Positions 1 through 12,996 of a stretch of 64,000 bases of DNA are shown one piece after another. The notes beneath the pieces are model-generated. The model did no database searches, was not told the origin of the DNA, and saw only the letters and a list, made by a program, of their open reading frames with translations. Within the stretch, counting starts at the first letter, position 1. The number at the start of each line of letters is the position of its first letter. Position numbers and translations under genes: made by a program. The stretch is from Tolypeutes matacus (Eukaryota > Chordata > Mammalia > Cingulata > Chlamyphoridae): NCBI GenBank assembly GCA_026826555.1, contig JAKSZT010037198.1:8954945-9018944 (forward strand). Direction: 5' to 3'.

Positions 1-1899
1 TATGGAAGAGAGTAGAATTGAAAGATGAAAGGAAAGATGATCTGACTTATGTGGGGTTTGTTTTGATTATTGAGACTGAGAAGAGAATATTGTTGTGGAA
101 TATGGAACATAAAAAATGATACAAATAGGAACAGGGTGTTAAAGATTTGTGTGACTGATAGGAGATAATGTATACTTTTTTGTGTGTATGTGTGATATAA
201 AGTTGATATAAGAGGGGTCAGCTATCAGAAAGCATTGAAGCGCCAAAGTATCAGAATTGGATAGAACCTCAAGGAGCCAGTGAAAGATTTTGAAAAGAAC
301 TTGCTTTGAACTATGTGCACTTTTCAAAGTGATGCAATTCAGTTCTAAATCTTCTGGCATTTATTCATGTCATTTTAGGGGCAGCCAGTAAATGGGATCA
401 ATACTGATGGCAAATTGAATTTTCAAAAAGCACTCGAGAAGCATTCATTTACTAAATAAGACAAATTCATTTTTTTATGAAATAAAAGTACTTTAAAAAG
501 GCATCACATTAGCTTCAATAATATCAAAGTTGGTGGCTATTCATACTAGTTTGTTCATTTTATGCTACTATGTTCTCATTTTCTCAGGTCATTTTCAATT
601 CATTTTATTTGAAATGAGATTTATAAAACATGCTGATGCTTTTTACACTCTTCCTGTAGTTCATGATTGGAATATGCATTTGTAGATAAATCTTTCTGGT
701 GTAAATTCTTTCCTTATTTAGCCCTGGTTCTTTGAAAATAAGGAACATATTATCAATCTTTGCAGTGCTTTCCATGACCATGATTGAGTTGACTGTCTTT
801 CTTGGTACCATGAACTTTACTAATTCAATATGCTCAATGACTAGAAAAATAGACTTGACTTTCCTTGATGAAAGATAGATTAGTAGCCCCAGGGTATCAT
901 GACTTTCATTTTTAAAGTAGAAAATAGCATTTTAGGTAGGAGAATATTTAATACTGGTGCTTTCGACTTTAGTCTTCAGTGAACAGAAAGATCATATAAG
1001 AACAGGTGCCATGGTTCACATGAGCTAGTAATCATGCAGTTAAACGTAACTGGCAATATCAATGGTTTTCAGTGATTGAAGAGTTATTGGAATCCTCACA
1101 CAGGAGAGAAAGTTTTTAAGTTGAAATATAGATTGACACAGACATCAACATAAATGAATAATTCCATTTCAATGAAATCTATTATGCAGGATTCATAAAA
1201 ATTGAAAGCCTGATTATGGGTATTTAAGCAGCATAACTGGGTTGTGAGTCAATACAAATTGGCCTTGGAAGAAATCAGCAGTCTTAAGCAAGATTTTAAT
1301 GTCTAATCTAAGTGCTCATCTCCTTAAAAAACACAGTTAAATTATGTATCAGAAAACCTCTTATCCGACTCAAATTTCACATCTTGACAGGAGATAATAT
1401 GCTTTAATTGCTCACAAAGCTAGAACTAATGCTTGAATTAAACCAGAAACTCAAAATAGGTTATTTTTATGTTTTGTTTTGTTTTAATAAGGTATTGTGT
1501 TCCAAATATATGGAACAAAGAATTTACTGCAAATGCAAGACGCTTATCAATTCAAAATAGCCTAGGAAGGGGAAGATTATGTACTTCATTTCCATTTACA
1601 CAATTATTTAAATGAGCATAACAACTGAGATGTGGTATGTGGTAGGTACCTCAATGTCTTTTCCATCACTTTCTGCCCAGCAATAACATATTCCTTGTAC
1701 CCAGAACATGTGCATGCAACAAATAATTGTTGGTAGATAGTCTGATGGATTTGTAATGTTTTAAGAAAAGATTGATGATTCTTGGAGTAAATAACCAATG
1801 TCAACGTCAGGTAGAGTTATCTGTTCTCAGGAGGAAGTCTAGCAAGATAGAGGAGGTATCTGGAGCCAGAATTCCTGTATCCTCTACCCTTTTAACAAT
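1..1899. other. AT-rich DNA, no recognised feature
   Basis: Both strands were read. Only short stop-bounded frames without recognisable domains are present, and I recognise no repeat family. Confidence 0.5.
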
Positions 1900-2005
1900 A
1901 GTACCTTATTTAAGCATTTGATATGAAGATTAAAAAATAAAATATATGTGAAGAATTGAATATAGTGTCTGCCTCATAATAAGTGCTCAGGAAATGTTAG
2001 CACAC
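1900..2005 (+). repeat. MIR SINE 3' part
   Basis: The stretch resembles the 3' half of MIR: a degraded GATTAAA-type block near 1,930, then a 'gtgtctg..cata.taagtgctca..aaatgttagc' block ending near 2,005. It is diverged and lacks the tRNA-like head. Assignment is from memory of the family consensus. Confidence 0.5.
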
Positions 2006-2404
2006 ACATGCAGTTTCTTCCTTTCATAGGTCTTCGTTATGAGGACTTGGGTATTATAACCACTGATGGGGAATCATGATACTGAGTATAGAAGGCTATT
2101 ACCTAAAAAGCAAATATGAGTTCAATAGTAAAAATTTTGTGTAAAAGTTATGTAGATAAAAGTTGGCAATACTTACAATTTGACATGTTTCAAGATATGC
2201 GATTCAATGAAATTTATATTTTATTATAATATGATATGATATGAAACTACTTCATATGGCCTTTGAGAGATCATACTAAGTAGAGAATATTATATTATAT
2301 GGCCATTAAATATGAGAGTTCTACTATATTTGTATCTTCATGAAAATTAATTTGGTAAACAGTACCTACATTTACTGGTATATACTATGACATTATGAAT
2401 AAAT

Positions 2405-2438
2405 GTGTGTGCATACATATATATACACACACACACAT
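2405..2438. repeat. TG/TA/CA microsatellite
   Basis: Short alternating purine-pyrimidine tract (tgtgtgcatacatatatatacacacacacaca). The rest of 2,006-2,639 is AT-rich with nothing recognised. Confidence 0.8.
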
Positions 2439-2639
2439 TTTATAAACTTTTGAACTATGACTAAATATTTTAGAAAATTACTCACTCTGAAATCTTGAAT
2501 TTATTTATGGAGTACATGATCAGTCTTATTAACTACCTCTAAATATTCTATCCTCTAAAACAAGGTATGTTTTTTAAAAGTACATAACTTCAGACTATCA
2601 CTGTATATCCAGCATGTCTTTCTTTGGGATTTGATTTGA

Positions 2640-2860
2640 TTGTCCTCTACACTACAGCAATACTGCAGGTGATGGCAGCCATCCAGACCTTGACAAGTCT
2701 CTGAATGTCACCCTAACATTTTATTGACACTGCGGCAATTTGCCACCGGCTTCCCTACTTTTCAGACAGGCAGCTCACCTGCCACACTCATGAGGGGAGA
2801 GTGGCAGCTGCAGAAGGGCACAGGGTAGAGGTTCAATAAATATGTACTGGCTTATTTTCT
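2640..2860. other. GC-elevated segment of unknown origin
   Basis: This ~200-bp block is clearly richer in G+C than its neighbours. It ends near 2,850 with 'ttcaataaatatgtactgg', which resembles the tail of MIR or L2 elements. No open frame of note. It could be an old SINE or LINE end or a conserved non-coding element. Confidence 0.3.
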
Positions 2861-3215
2861 AATTTAATAATTTTGCTTTTCACAGAGATGTATCTACATA
2901 GTGCTTCTCTCTGACCTTGACTTTGTCTAGCTGTCTAATTTTCAATGCTTTTACAAGAGTATTGTGATATAATATGTTATTTGTTTTGCCTGCTGTGAGG
3001 AAGTAAAAATAAACATTTATGAAGTAAAGGCTGAGAAGAAGGTACTGTGCTAGAGCAGGTTTCACATAATTGGAACCCTAAATGCTGCCATCATACAAAT
3101 CATGGTTTATAAAGGTGTTCAGAAAGGAAGGTGGCAGAAATTACTAAAATGTGTTAGATGTGACAGAAAAGAATTAGGCATAGGATTGAATGTTTAGATG
3201 AGCACTTTTGAAATG

Positions 3216-3643
3216 TTTTGAACTCAGGAATTCCTTACAGTCTTAAAATATATCGAGTTCCCCCAAAGAGTTTTTGTTTATATGGAATATATCTTTTGAT
3301 ATTTAAAATATATATTTTATTATTTTTAAAGAAGTTTTAGATTACATAAATGTTACACCAAAAATATAGTAGAGTCCCAATGATATTTGATTTAGTAATT
3401 AAAACTGGGAATAACTTAATACACAAGAATACTTAAGCACACATTCTATGAGTGAGAGCAATGACATACATCATTCAGCCCCTGGAAAACACCACTTTTT
3501 TCTTGGATATGAGAGCAATTGGGCAAGTGATGTCTTAGTGTTATTATGGAAATAATTTTGTCCCCATGGTTTCCCTGAAAAATTCTTGAGGACCTCCAAT
3601 CATCTCTATTTTACATTCTACACTTTGAGAACCACTTGTTTAG
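3216..3643 (+). mobile_element. hAT-like non-autonomous DNA transposon remnant
   Basis: The block ends in 'cactttgagaaccact' near 3,625-3,641, the complement of the CAGTGGTTCTCAAAGTG-type terminal repeat typical of Charlie/hAT-derived elements. The interior ('ccccaaagag.ttttgtt' near 3,261 and 'tcttagtgttattatggaaata' near 3,532) fits the same kind of repeat. The left terminal repeat is not clear. It is interrupted by an L1 fragment at 3,305-3,380. Confidence 0.5.
3305..3380 (-). mobile_element. Very short L1 3'-end insertion
   Basis: A ~76-bp stretch begins with a T-rich run (minus-strand poly-A) followed by 'aaagaagttttag', the 3'-terminal L1 motif that also occurs near 32,402. It is flanked by the 8-bp direct repeat TGATATTT (3,297-3,304 and 3,381-3,388), the expected target duplication. 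It sits inside the hAT-like element, so it is younger. Confidence 0.6.
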
Positions 3644-5159
3644 ACAGTTTCACAGAAAATAAATTTGAACTTAGTTTTGAAGGACAAACAAGACTTAGCG
3701 AAGTATTTAAAAAAAAGAGCAAATACCAAATCAATTTCTTATAGAAACCACTAAAAACAAAGGAAACCCTCTTGGTTTTATTTAAAAACATATTTATACT
3801 TATAACTTCCATGAACTTGGCTTTTGAAATGATAGTTGGTAAATTTTGTAGCTTACAAGAATCCAATATAAACTTAGCATCAGCTGTATGCCAAGCACTT
3901 CCCAGAGCACTATGTATGCCAAGTGAATTTAGCATACTTCCCAAACAATATTAGAGGAAATATAAGCCATGATATGATGGTTTTATACTCAGTAAAGAGA
4001 TTAGGACCATTGGAGGTTGGGACACAATTTTAATTTTAAATCTGAATTTTCTACCACGAACATTTTAAAATACATGTTATATTTGCCTAGTGGATGCCTT
4101 TTTATCTTGCAGCAATTATAAACTCTCTGATACATTCTTGGTATTTTCCACTTGAATTTATCTTCAGTTTCTTCAATTTTATGTACTGACACTTTAAAAT
4201 ATTTTATCATAATTTTGCAGGGCAGAAATTGTAGTTTCCCATAAGAATAATTTTTTTCTGTTCTATAATGTTTCTTTTTATATTGTTGAATTACAAAACA
4301 TATAAATTGCTATAGGTACTAACATTTAATTGTCTCTCCCATATTGGATTTGATTTGGTAAAGAAGATAAATTTAGAGTTAGTCATGAATCTTCAGTGCC
4401 TTACAGGAGTTACTTCTCCAGTGGATAAAGAATAAATATTAGCATTTGGTATTGGCTACTCTGTTGTGACACTACCTAAATAATTTATGAATTTGCATAT
4501 GGATATGATAGAAATTTAACATTACTGTGAAATGTCAGAAACACCTTTTTGTTATGTAAAACTTTTCAGAAGTGTAGGATTGGAAAATTATTTCTTTAAA
4601 ATTTGAATTCCCTGTCAAATTTAATTCCATAAATTTTTTTGTAACTTTATAGAAACATATTTCAAAAATACATAATAATAGTGTTGGTTATTTAAAGCAC
4701 AGGTAAAGAAAAATTTTCTACTAATAGGCATTGGATAGGTACTTCATTTATTTCAAATAAAATGTACATTCTAAATATATATTTGGATATTTGCTTGCTT
4801 ATTTTCAAGATTTGCTGCTTTAGAAAATATAAATCACTCAGGTTCACATTTTAAACTTTAAGTATTTAAAATAAATAAGGTAGAAATAAGTTTAAAACAT
4901 AATTGGCGATGTGGTCTTCAATAGATCACTGATGTTTTGGATTTCCCTTACTAATTTGCTCATTTTATATGCATATGAATTGGTAGACTTTATTATGATT
5001 AAGCCTTGAACTAGTCTGTATGCTAGACCACAAAATATCTCACTGGTAAAATACATTATCCACTAATTTGACAATGTAAAAATAAGACTATGGTAATAAA
5101 GGCAGTGAGACAGGAGGAGGTAAAAGCAGTACAGCCTAAATATAAAGGTACTGTAGGTT
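3644..5159. other. AT-rich DNA, no recognised feature
   Basis: No recognised repeat, RNA gene or coding frame. Open frames near 3,618-3,954 and 4,001-4,210 are short and lack domains. Confidence 0.5.
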
Positions 5160-5560
5160 GATTGCATGATGACCACAGTTAATGGTCTTCCTGTAATCTT
5201 ATCCTTTGCAATATGTCTTACTCGTGTCTTTGCAGAAATGACAGTTTTGAGACTAGGCTCCTAGAGCTCTTGTGTAGATTTGCTATCTCACTCCCTTGTA
5301 CATCTGCCCCACCAAGAGAAATTCCAAGGCTAACATACTGGAGGATAAGATATCACATGGAAAAGAGCCCCATTGTCTCAGCTGAGGCAATACTAGATCA
5401 CTCTATAGCCAGCTGACTCTCATTCATGTGAGAGCCCAGCCTCAATTAACAGAGATGTCTACCAGACTTGTAGCTGACCAAGGCGACCAAAAGGAGCATA
5501 GGTGAGTCTGGGCAATACAAGACAATCCACCCAGACAGAATGAATATAATGCTAAACCTA
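5160..5560 (+). repeat. MaLR-like solo LTR remnant
   Basis: Contains blocks typical of old MLT1/MaLR-type LTRs: 'gaggcaatactagatca', 'agccagctgactctcatt', 'tgagagcccagcctcaatta' (about 5,380-5,450) and 'tgtagctgaccaa' near 5,469. Ends cannot be fixed. From memory of the family style; could be another ERVL-related LTR. Confidence 0.4.
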
Positions 5561-6179
5561 GTGAGAGAGAAGGTGGAAGTGGAAGATAAGGGCAATGTTA
5601 GTCTACCAAATCTTCATCTACTGTAGCAGAAGTTTGATAAATAGTATCCAAGTTTGGTAAATCAAAAGAGGAATATGAAACATATTTTCAGCAATATTGG
5701 AGGAAATAAAATGAAAATCAGATAAAAAGTGTTGCCTCTGGGAAGGATATATTAAATATGTATTAACACATTGTGTCATGTATATATTGGAAATATGTTT
5801 CCTAGTTTGCAATTTGCCTTTTAATTTTAAGGATTTTGATGTAGAGAAATTTTCAAATTTTATGTAGCTTAAGAGATTTGTTGCTTTTAAATTCATCTAC
5901 TTCCCTTATTGTACAAAATGTTGAATAACATGTAATTATTCTATTATAATCTTGTAAAATGCTTATAGATTTATTTCTTCTTACTAATCTATTTTCTGAT
6001 CAATGCACCTTGAATATTTCCAATTATTTAACCCATTTTTATAACATAATTTATGGCATAATTCATTCTTAATATTTAGTAACACATGCACATAATATAT
6101 AAAGTTTATTTTGTCCTGCATATCTATTTGTATTTCAGTAATGGTATCATTACTTCATTTTCAGTAAGGAAGCTAGTTT
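5561..6179. other. AT-rich DNA, no recognised feature
   Basis: AT-rich sequence with no recognised repeat or gene. Confidence 0.45.
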
Positions 6180-6535
6180 GCTTGATCTGCTGTCATAGAT
6201 ACCAAAATTGGTTTTTAAACAGGAATTTGTTACTCATGCTTTTGAGGCTAGAAGTAAAAAATCAAGTGCTTAGCACCGTGTTGCTTTCTCCCCTGTCTGA
6301 AGTGTTCTGGTAGGGGCTGCCAGTGGTTCTAGAAGTTCCTGGGCTTCTTTCTGCTTCCTGCTACATGGTGATGTGCATCTCCTTTCTAGCTTCTGTGACT
6401 TCTGGAGTCTCTTTAAGACGATTGAACAATCGTTCACTACACTTTCCCTAAAACTAACATCTTCAAAAGGTCCTGCTTAAAATGGGTTTACCCCAAAAGG
6501 GATGCAGATTTGTGGAACAAATTGCTCTACGGTAT
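6180..6535 (-). repeat. Xenarthran MaLR-like LTR remnant
   Basis: Reads as the reverse of a MaLR-like LTR common in armadillo and sloth: 'taaacaggaatttgtta' and 'ttttgaggctagaagt' on the left (about 6,217-6,254), and 'catcttcaaaaggtcctgct' with 'aaatgggttta' on the right (about 6,457-6,490). The copy at 7,510-7,915 has matching blocks in the same order, which supports a shared family. Diverged, no internal region. Confidence 0.55.
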
Positions 6536-7509
6536 GTTGTGGGAACACAGGCTCATGTACATCAGAAACTTCCAGCAAATGACTGAGCACATAGGTGCCA
6601 AAAGAGCAGGGAGACCATGGTGGCCAGTCTCCCGGGGAGGCCAACTGCTCAGGTCAGGGCCAGTGGATGGTAAGTCTTCATGTCCCACTTTGTGTAGACA
6701 AGGGTGGACAAATCTGTGCTGACTGAGGGTGGGGTATTTATACAACTCAGGTGTTATGGAGCCCTGCCACAGAGAGTTTCTCCCACCCTGATAAATAGCT
6801 GGAACTGTTTGTTCCTAGTTTCTGGGTTTAAGGTATGGTCAGACCTTTTTGGTGGAACTAAGATCTCACTCCAGGCTGCAGAATAGAAACAGACTGAAAT
6901 ATTTGCATACAACAAAACGGGAGGAGGAGTGGTGGGATAGGTGAGGGCCGGGATATGGGCAGTGGTGTGTCCCTGACTTCCCCAGAAAGATAAAGAACAA
7001 GTATTTGTTTGGGTACATTATTCAACCTACCATAGAAAACCCTCCCAATAATGTTGCCATATCAATATAGGACAATGAACAGATTTCCTGGACAAGTTTA
7101 TGGAAACCTAGTTGCTGTCAGTAGCTTCCACTTCAGTAAGTCCCTAGATAAGTGAGTGGCTGTGGGTCCAATGCAGAGCCAGAGCTGGGAGGGCTAGATG
7201 TCGACTGGATGACAGCAAAGAAAATTTGGAAGACCCCGGACACCTCTGTCTGCTGTGTCTGACTACAGGGAATGGGGTATCCTTCAGAAAGTAATGGACA
7301 CTCTTTCATTTCCAACCTCAAAATCTCATGCAAATTCCTCTGTTGGCCAACTTCAACCAAGAGCTATTCAGGGAGAGGGATTTTGTGAAACATAGTCTGA
7401 GGATTAAACAATTTGACACAGCACAAGGCAACACTTGCTCTTAGTATTTTTAGATGAGAAACAAGGCTATATAAAACTGTCTGAATTTTAAAAAATGGTT
7501 AAGCATGCT
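6536..7509. other. Unassigned sequence
   Basis: 6,590-6,900 is richer in G+C and has short open frames on both strands but no recognised domain. It could be an LTR fragment I do not know. 6,900-7,509 shows nothing recognisable. Confidence 0.4.
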
Positions 7510-7915
7510 GTCTTAGTTTGCCTGTGATGCTATGACAAATACCACACACTGTTTGACTTAAATAACAGGAATTTATTGGCTCACAGTTTGGCAGACTAGA
7601 AGTCCAATATCAGGCCTACTTTCTCCTAGATTCTGTAGCATTCTGGTGCTGGCTTGCTAGCAATCTTTGAGGTCTCTTGGTTTGTAGATGCTTTTCTGCC
7701 CCTGTCACTGAGTGATCTCTGTCTTCTTCTCTAGCTTCTAACTGTCTATGTTCCAATTTTCTCTACATATAAGGACTCCAGACATATGGATTTAAGGCCT
7801 ATCCTGACAAAATTTGACCTTATCAAATATCTTCAAAATGAGTCCACACTCACTGGACCAGGGAATAGCATTTGAACATATCCCTGTGGAGGATATAAGT
7901 CAATCTATCACATGT
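7510..7915 (-). repeat. MaLR/MLT1-like solo LTR
   Basis: Begins 'tcttagtttgcctgtgatgc' and 'tatgacaaataccacacact', then 'aacaggaatttattggctca' near 7,565, the antisense 3' end (including the poly-A signal region) of MLT1/MaLR-type LTRs. The other end near 7,912 is 'aagtcaatctatca'. No partner LTR or internal sequence, so it is a solo LTR remnant. Confidence 0.55.
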
Positions 7916-10063
7916 GTGAAAAATAAAACTGCAAAGAAAAGAAATAAATTTTGTAAAAATAATAATAATGATGATATAGATAAAAAGAGCATCTGCAAAA
8001 TTTCCTCCAGGATTTAGAATGAAAGTCAAGCCTACTTTTGCTCAGAATTTTCCCAAAAGTTAAATAAAGCAAAATTCCTCTAAATTGTATATGATAAGCT
8101 TCATAATGAGACAAAGAAGAAGATGGTAAAAGACCTAAATTGAAAATGAAAACCTTGACATTAGACATTTATTAAAAAATAGATATCTACTCATTTTCTT
8201 ACTTCTGACATAACACAAAAATTCTAATTATTTAAAATAAATATTAAAACAAATCCATAAAGGTAATAGAAATATTAATTGATTAATAGTTGTATATTCA
8301 TGGAGTAAAGAATGCTTTTATAACATGACACCAGGACAAGAATGGAAAAAAATTACAAATTATGTTAATAAATATTTAGAGTGTTTAAATTAAAACATAA
8401 ATGCACACACACATACTGCATACCTAGGATTACAAATGATTTTTATCTTCTCTTATTGATTTTTCCTTCTGTGTCAATGAACCCACAATAATTCAAGCCA
8501 ATTCACAAATGCTGCTCTACCAGGAGATATTGCAGTACCCTCTTGTATCCTGTTTTTTTTTCTCCTTTCATCTATATCCAAGAATCTGAACCAATGAGGC
8601 AAAAGTATTCATGGCTACGCCCAGATTATATATCTAGCTAGCAATCTCAGGCTTACATAAGATACGAGACCAGGGACTTGCTACATTACAGATTTTAAGT
8701 ATGCTTTGCCCTACAATCAAATCTATCTTTTTTCTAACTTCTCCACAGAAATATCCCCAAGATGTAGTGAAGTGATTTTTTTTGTATGTGTGGAGGAATG
8801 TGGTTTGTTTTTTCTGCTCACTCAACTTTCACTATAATATCATGAACTGAGCTGAGTGGTGTGATGACATGGCTGTAAGGAGGGCAACCCAGTGTAGAGT
8901 CTCTGTCCAAATGGTATAAACCCAAACTGGGTTTCTCTGTGATATCCCTCTAGGATCTGTTTCTCACCTTAATTAACTCATTCTTTCTACAATAACCACA
9001 TCAAACAGTTATTTTCCCAACTTAATAGTTTTCTTTTCTGGTAAATATTAACCCTCACTCCTACATTCTGTTGTCTTTTTGGAAATTTTATCTTTCTATA
9101 ACAAACAATTTACTTCTGAATTTACCCTAACATCTTCTCTTGACTCACTTAACATTTTTTTTTTCTTCCTTTTTTGGTTATTCTTTTTTGGTGAGCATTT
9201 GTTCATTTTTGATATGAAAATAATCTATTTAAATTTAAAACATGAATGAAATATATCTGAGTCCATAAAATGAATTGATCTTCTTGAAACAATTATTTCT
9301 AGGTGGTAAATGTTGTTTTTCATTGATTAAAGAAAATGTACGTTTCTTTGAATTTAATGGATTGATTGAGTAAAACATAAGCTAAAAGAGCAGAAAAGTG
9401 TTATAAAAAACCTGTTTTATCCAGTGATCTAGAAATTTCCCATCTAGAATATATCCTAAACATATAGTTAATGAATATAATATATGCTATTAAGACATTT
9501 CCTGATAAGTTTCAAAAATCTTTTGAATTAATGAATTATCAGAAAAGTAATAGAAAATCAGGTGTTTTAAAAAGATAAGTTACAGGGCTATATAAATATG
9601 GTGCATTTTTAAAAAGCAGTGTAGAGAAATGTTCTTGGTCATATTATTATTATGTTTGTTTAATAAATAAATCATTTTTCATCACAACCTGTTTTTGAGA
9701 GTACATTCAATATAACTATTTGCAGCTAAAATTTAATGCAGGTCCTTTCATTACATCAAAAGCAGATTTTGTTCTGCCCAATTTTTTTCATGGTTTAACC
9801 AAAACTGGAAGCACCTTTCAGCAACCCTATGTAATAATAGATTGTAACTTTGAGCTGACTATGTAACTTTAAGGACCTCTTTTCTCTCTCTTTCTCCTAT
9901 TCCACATTTCATAGATAGAAGTATCTTATTAAAAAATAGACATGCTTACATAAATAAAGGTATATGCTCAGGCAATCATGCACATAGACAAATAGTCTCA
10001 TTCTCACTTATATTATCCTTGTTTATCTTTATAAGAAAATTGTTAGCTTTCTAGCATGGCCAG
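7916..10063. other. AT-rich DNA, no recognised feature
   Basis: Low-complexity A/T-rich sequence with short meaningless open frames. No repeat family could be named with confidence. Confidence 0.45.
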
Positions 10064-10575
10064 TGTGACAGTTTGAAGGTGGGTGGACCCCAGAAGATCA
10101 TATCCCTAGAGCTAATCCATTCCTGTGCATGTAAACCTACTGCAGGTGGGACGTTTTGATTAAAATTTTTTGGTTAAGATTTGATTAGATTTCATGACAC
10201 AGGGTAGGTCTTAATCCTCTTACTGGAGTCTTTTATAAACAGGATAAACAAGGAGAGATACAGAGAGACATGCCCAGAAGCCGAGATAGAAGTTCTCAGA
10301 AGCCAGAAGCTGAAATCAATGGATCACAGAAGCTGAAAGGAGCCACAGAAGCCAGAAGCTGAAAGCAACAAGGCCCAGAGGAGAAGGGAGAGATGGGCAG
10401 ATGCCGCCATGTACCTGACTATCCATAGCTGCTTCTCAGGGAGAAAGCATCTCCTGATGATGCCTTGATTTGTACACTTTGACAGACTCGGAATTGTAAG
10501 CTTTTAAGTTAATAAACCCCCATTGTAAAAGCAAAATAACTTGTTGCTCAATAGTTGTAACATTCGGTTCTGAGG
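10064..10575 (+). repeat. Xenarthran MaLR-like solo LTR
   Basis: Starts TGTGACAGTTTGAAGG at 10,064 and carries LTR-like signals in order: a TATA-like 'ttttataaa' near 10,231, a purine-rich region of repeated 'agccagaagctgaaa' units (10,300-10,360), and AATAAA at 10,511-10,516. I recognise this type from armadillo and sloth. The right end is degraded, so the boundary is approximate. Confidence 0.6.
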
Positions 10576-10630
10576 GTTTCCTTAGCTTGATTATTGTGGT
10601 CCCTGTTCTCATTAGGTTTTCTATCTGAAG

Positions 10631-10660
10631 GAGCTCCTTGTTTAAGAGCTCCTTGTTTAA
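10631..10660. repeat. Perfect 15-bp tandem duplication
   Basis: The unit gagctccttgtttaa occurs twice head-to-tail without mismatch (10,631-10,645 and 10,646-10,660). The surrounding 10,576-11,269 is otherwise featureless AT-rich DNA. Confidence 0.85.
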
Positions 10661-11269
10661 GAAGCCCTGTTCAAGCCCATCTTAAGCAAAAATGCCCCTG
10701 AACTCTCTCATATACCTAGAGATTATTCCTATCGCTATTGTCCCATTGGTTCACTAACGTAAAATCATTTCTAACTCACAATTAAACTAATACTTTTTCC
10801 TCCAATTATTATTTGTCTGTTACCTCATGCAGGCACAATTATTGCTATCTTTTTCCCAAAGTTATTAATAACTCATAATGATTACAATCATCATTAACTT
10901 CTATTCAATTTGGAGAATCCCACAGGGATGACTGATGCTTTGTAAATGAAAACTATTTTGAATAAATGTAACAAATGGCTTGCATTAATAGGTTGCAAGG
11001 ATTTGTAATAATGTTGGAATGAAAGAAATTAGTCTTATTTTCTCTTTGGTTCATTTAGCAGGTCTGAAAACTCTGTTACTGATAATGAAAAAATTATACA
11101 GCTTTCCAGGGAGCACCCTCTAAATGGGTTTATGATTTTAGACCCATTTTGGAGTTGTGATTCTTGAAGGGGAATTTTATCTTTTTAATTTTATTTTTTA
11201 TATCAATGTTAAAAGTTACTCTGTTATAAACACATAATATTATAACTACGATAACAATAAATTTCTTTG

Positions 11270-11770
11270 GTCCATAGTTACACTCCCCCTTATTTTTGCT
11301 CATTCCTCAAGCTTGTGGGATTTGGGATGATGTCCACTCTGACTGCTTCAGGCTAAGAAGGGATGTAGATATTATGGGGCAGAGGAAAGGAATTGTTTTG
11401 CTTACAGTTAAAGATACTCCTTGTTTTGGGATAGGACTGTTTTATCATCATCATTTTGTTAGTTGTCCAGGGCAGGCCTGAAGAAATGGAGAGTAGGTGT
11501 TGGCTGCAATTCTGCTGGGTTTTAGGGCTCAATCAGCATAAAAGCAATCCAAAGATTTGTCTCTTAGAAATATACTTAACAAGTACGTTGAAAATTATAG
11601 GTTCAAGTAAAAGGAGTAGAAGATTCATGATTAGGGAAATTATAAATGATTAAATCTATGTTCTATTAGGGAAATAGATTTTCATATATTTCCAGATAGG
11701 GCCCACCAAGGGGCAGTTGGTTTCATGATAGAAGGGGAATTTTAATCAAGGTTTTACCAGTGTAGATATT
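11270..11770 (-). mobile_element. L1/HAL1-type 3' UTR fragment
   Basis: Resembles the minus-strand 3' UTR at about 24,250-24,360: 'ggatgatgtccactctgact' here against 'gatggtgatgtccactccaa' there, with similar flanking order. No ORF is attached. Read as a 5'-truncated LINE copy of the family seen at 23.8-26.4 kb. Confidence 0.45.
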
Positions 11771-12088
11771 TTTTCATTAAGACTGTAAATGAAAAGAAAA
11801 TAATTTAAAATGAATGAATTATCAATGGAGGACAATTAACTTACACATATATTAATTGTTTGTAGTTTGTAATGTTATTTAATTTATATTTCTGACTAAG
11901 GGAAGTGCCTTTGTCTTGCTTTTATTAAAAAACCTAGGATCTGTATGATGGCAAAATTCTACTTTAATATTAAGTATCAGGATTTCAAGTGTTAATTATT
12001 ACACTGATAAAATCTTTCATGGAGCTAATATGGAATTCAAATTGTTCCCATCCACATGTATATTTTAACATATAGCATGTATAATGCA

Positions 12089-12097
12089 GATATATAC

Positions 12098-12129
<32 letters not shown>

Positions 12130-12152
12130 AGTTACATATGTATATATATGGA
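12089..12152. repeat. TA-rich microsatellite
   Basis: Interrupted (TA)n with CATA variants. The rest of 11,771-12,600 is unremarkable AT-rich DNA. Confidence 0.85.
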
Positions 12153-12599
12153 CAAATATGCACAAATACACACATACATCTTTTTTATTTCTTTGGAAAG
12201 CAAGTGACTGATCAGAGTAGAATGTTTATGCTTGGCTTGAAACTTCTTAAACAAGCACACAGTTTGAGAAATATAGATTCTAAAATCAGAAAAAGAAAAT
12301 GGTAGAAACCCAATGTAGAGTGCCTAACAAAGTAGTGAATAAATTGGAAAGGAGTGAATATAAAAAGACTAAAAGTTACCAAAATATATATTAAATAAAA
12401 TATTTTTAGTGGATAAATAAACTTTTTGATCCTAGGATGATGCATGAGTATTAAAAGACTCAAGCAATAAACACTGTTCAAAGTCATGGCATTCACATTC
12501 AAACAAACCTGACAAAGGACACTCTATAACTCTTGTGTTAGTTTAACTAAATTATTCTGCAGAAGAATTTTTCTACCTCATCTAATTATAAAATTCATT

Positions 12600-12947
12600 G
12601 GCATAAATTTGTTCATAAAGGTTTTTATTAGCTTTTTAAAAATCTCTTGGGTCTATAATGGTATTGTTTCTATCATTCTTCGTACTATAAATTTTATTCC
12701 TACGTTTATATGATTGTTCTATCTAGAGGTTGATCAATTTTCTTAAATTTTTCAAATAACCAAATTATAGCATTGCTAATTTCCTTTTTGTTTGTCTGTT
12801 TTCTATTTCATTGATTTCTGCTATTATAATTTCCATTTTCAGCTTGCTTTTGTTGTAATTTGTTCTTACTGTCCTTGTTTCTTAATGTTGACAGATAATT
12901 GATTTTATACATTTCTCATTTTCTAATATAAAAGTATGAAACTATAC

Positions 12948-12996
<49 letters not shown>

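Noticed and set aside
6510..6886. Three overlapping short frames in a G+C-richer patch
   Set aside because: No domain, no splice-site or start context worth calling, and an LTR remnant adjoins it.
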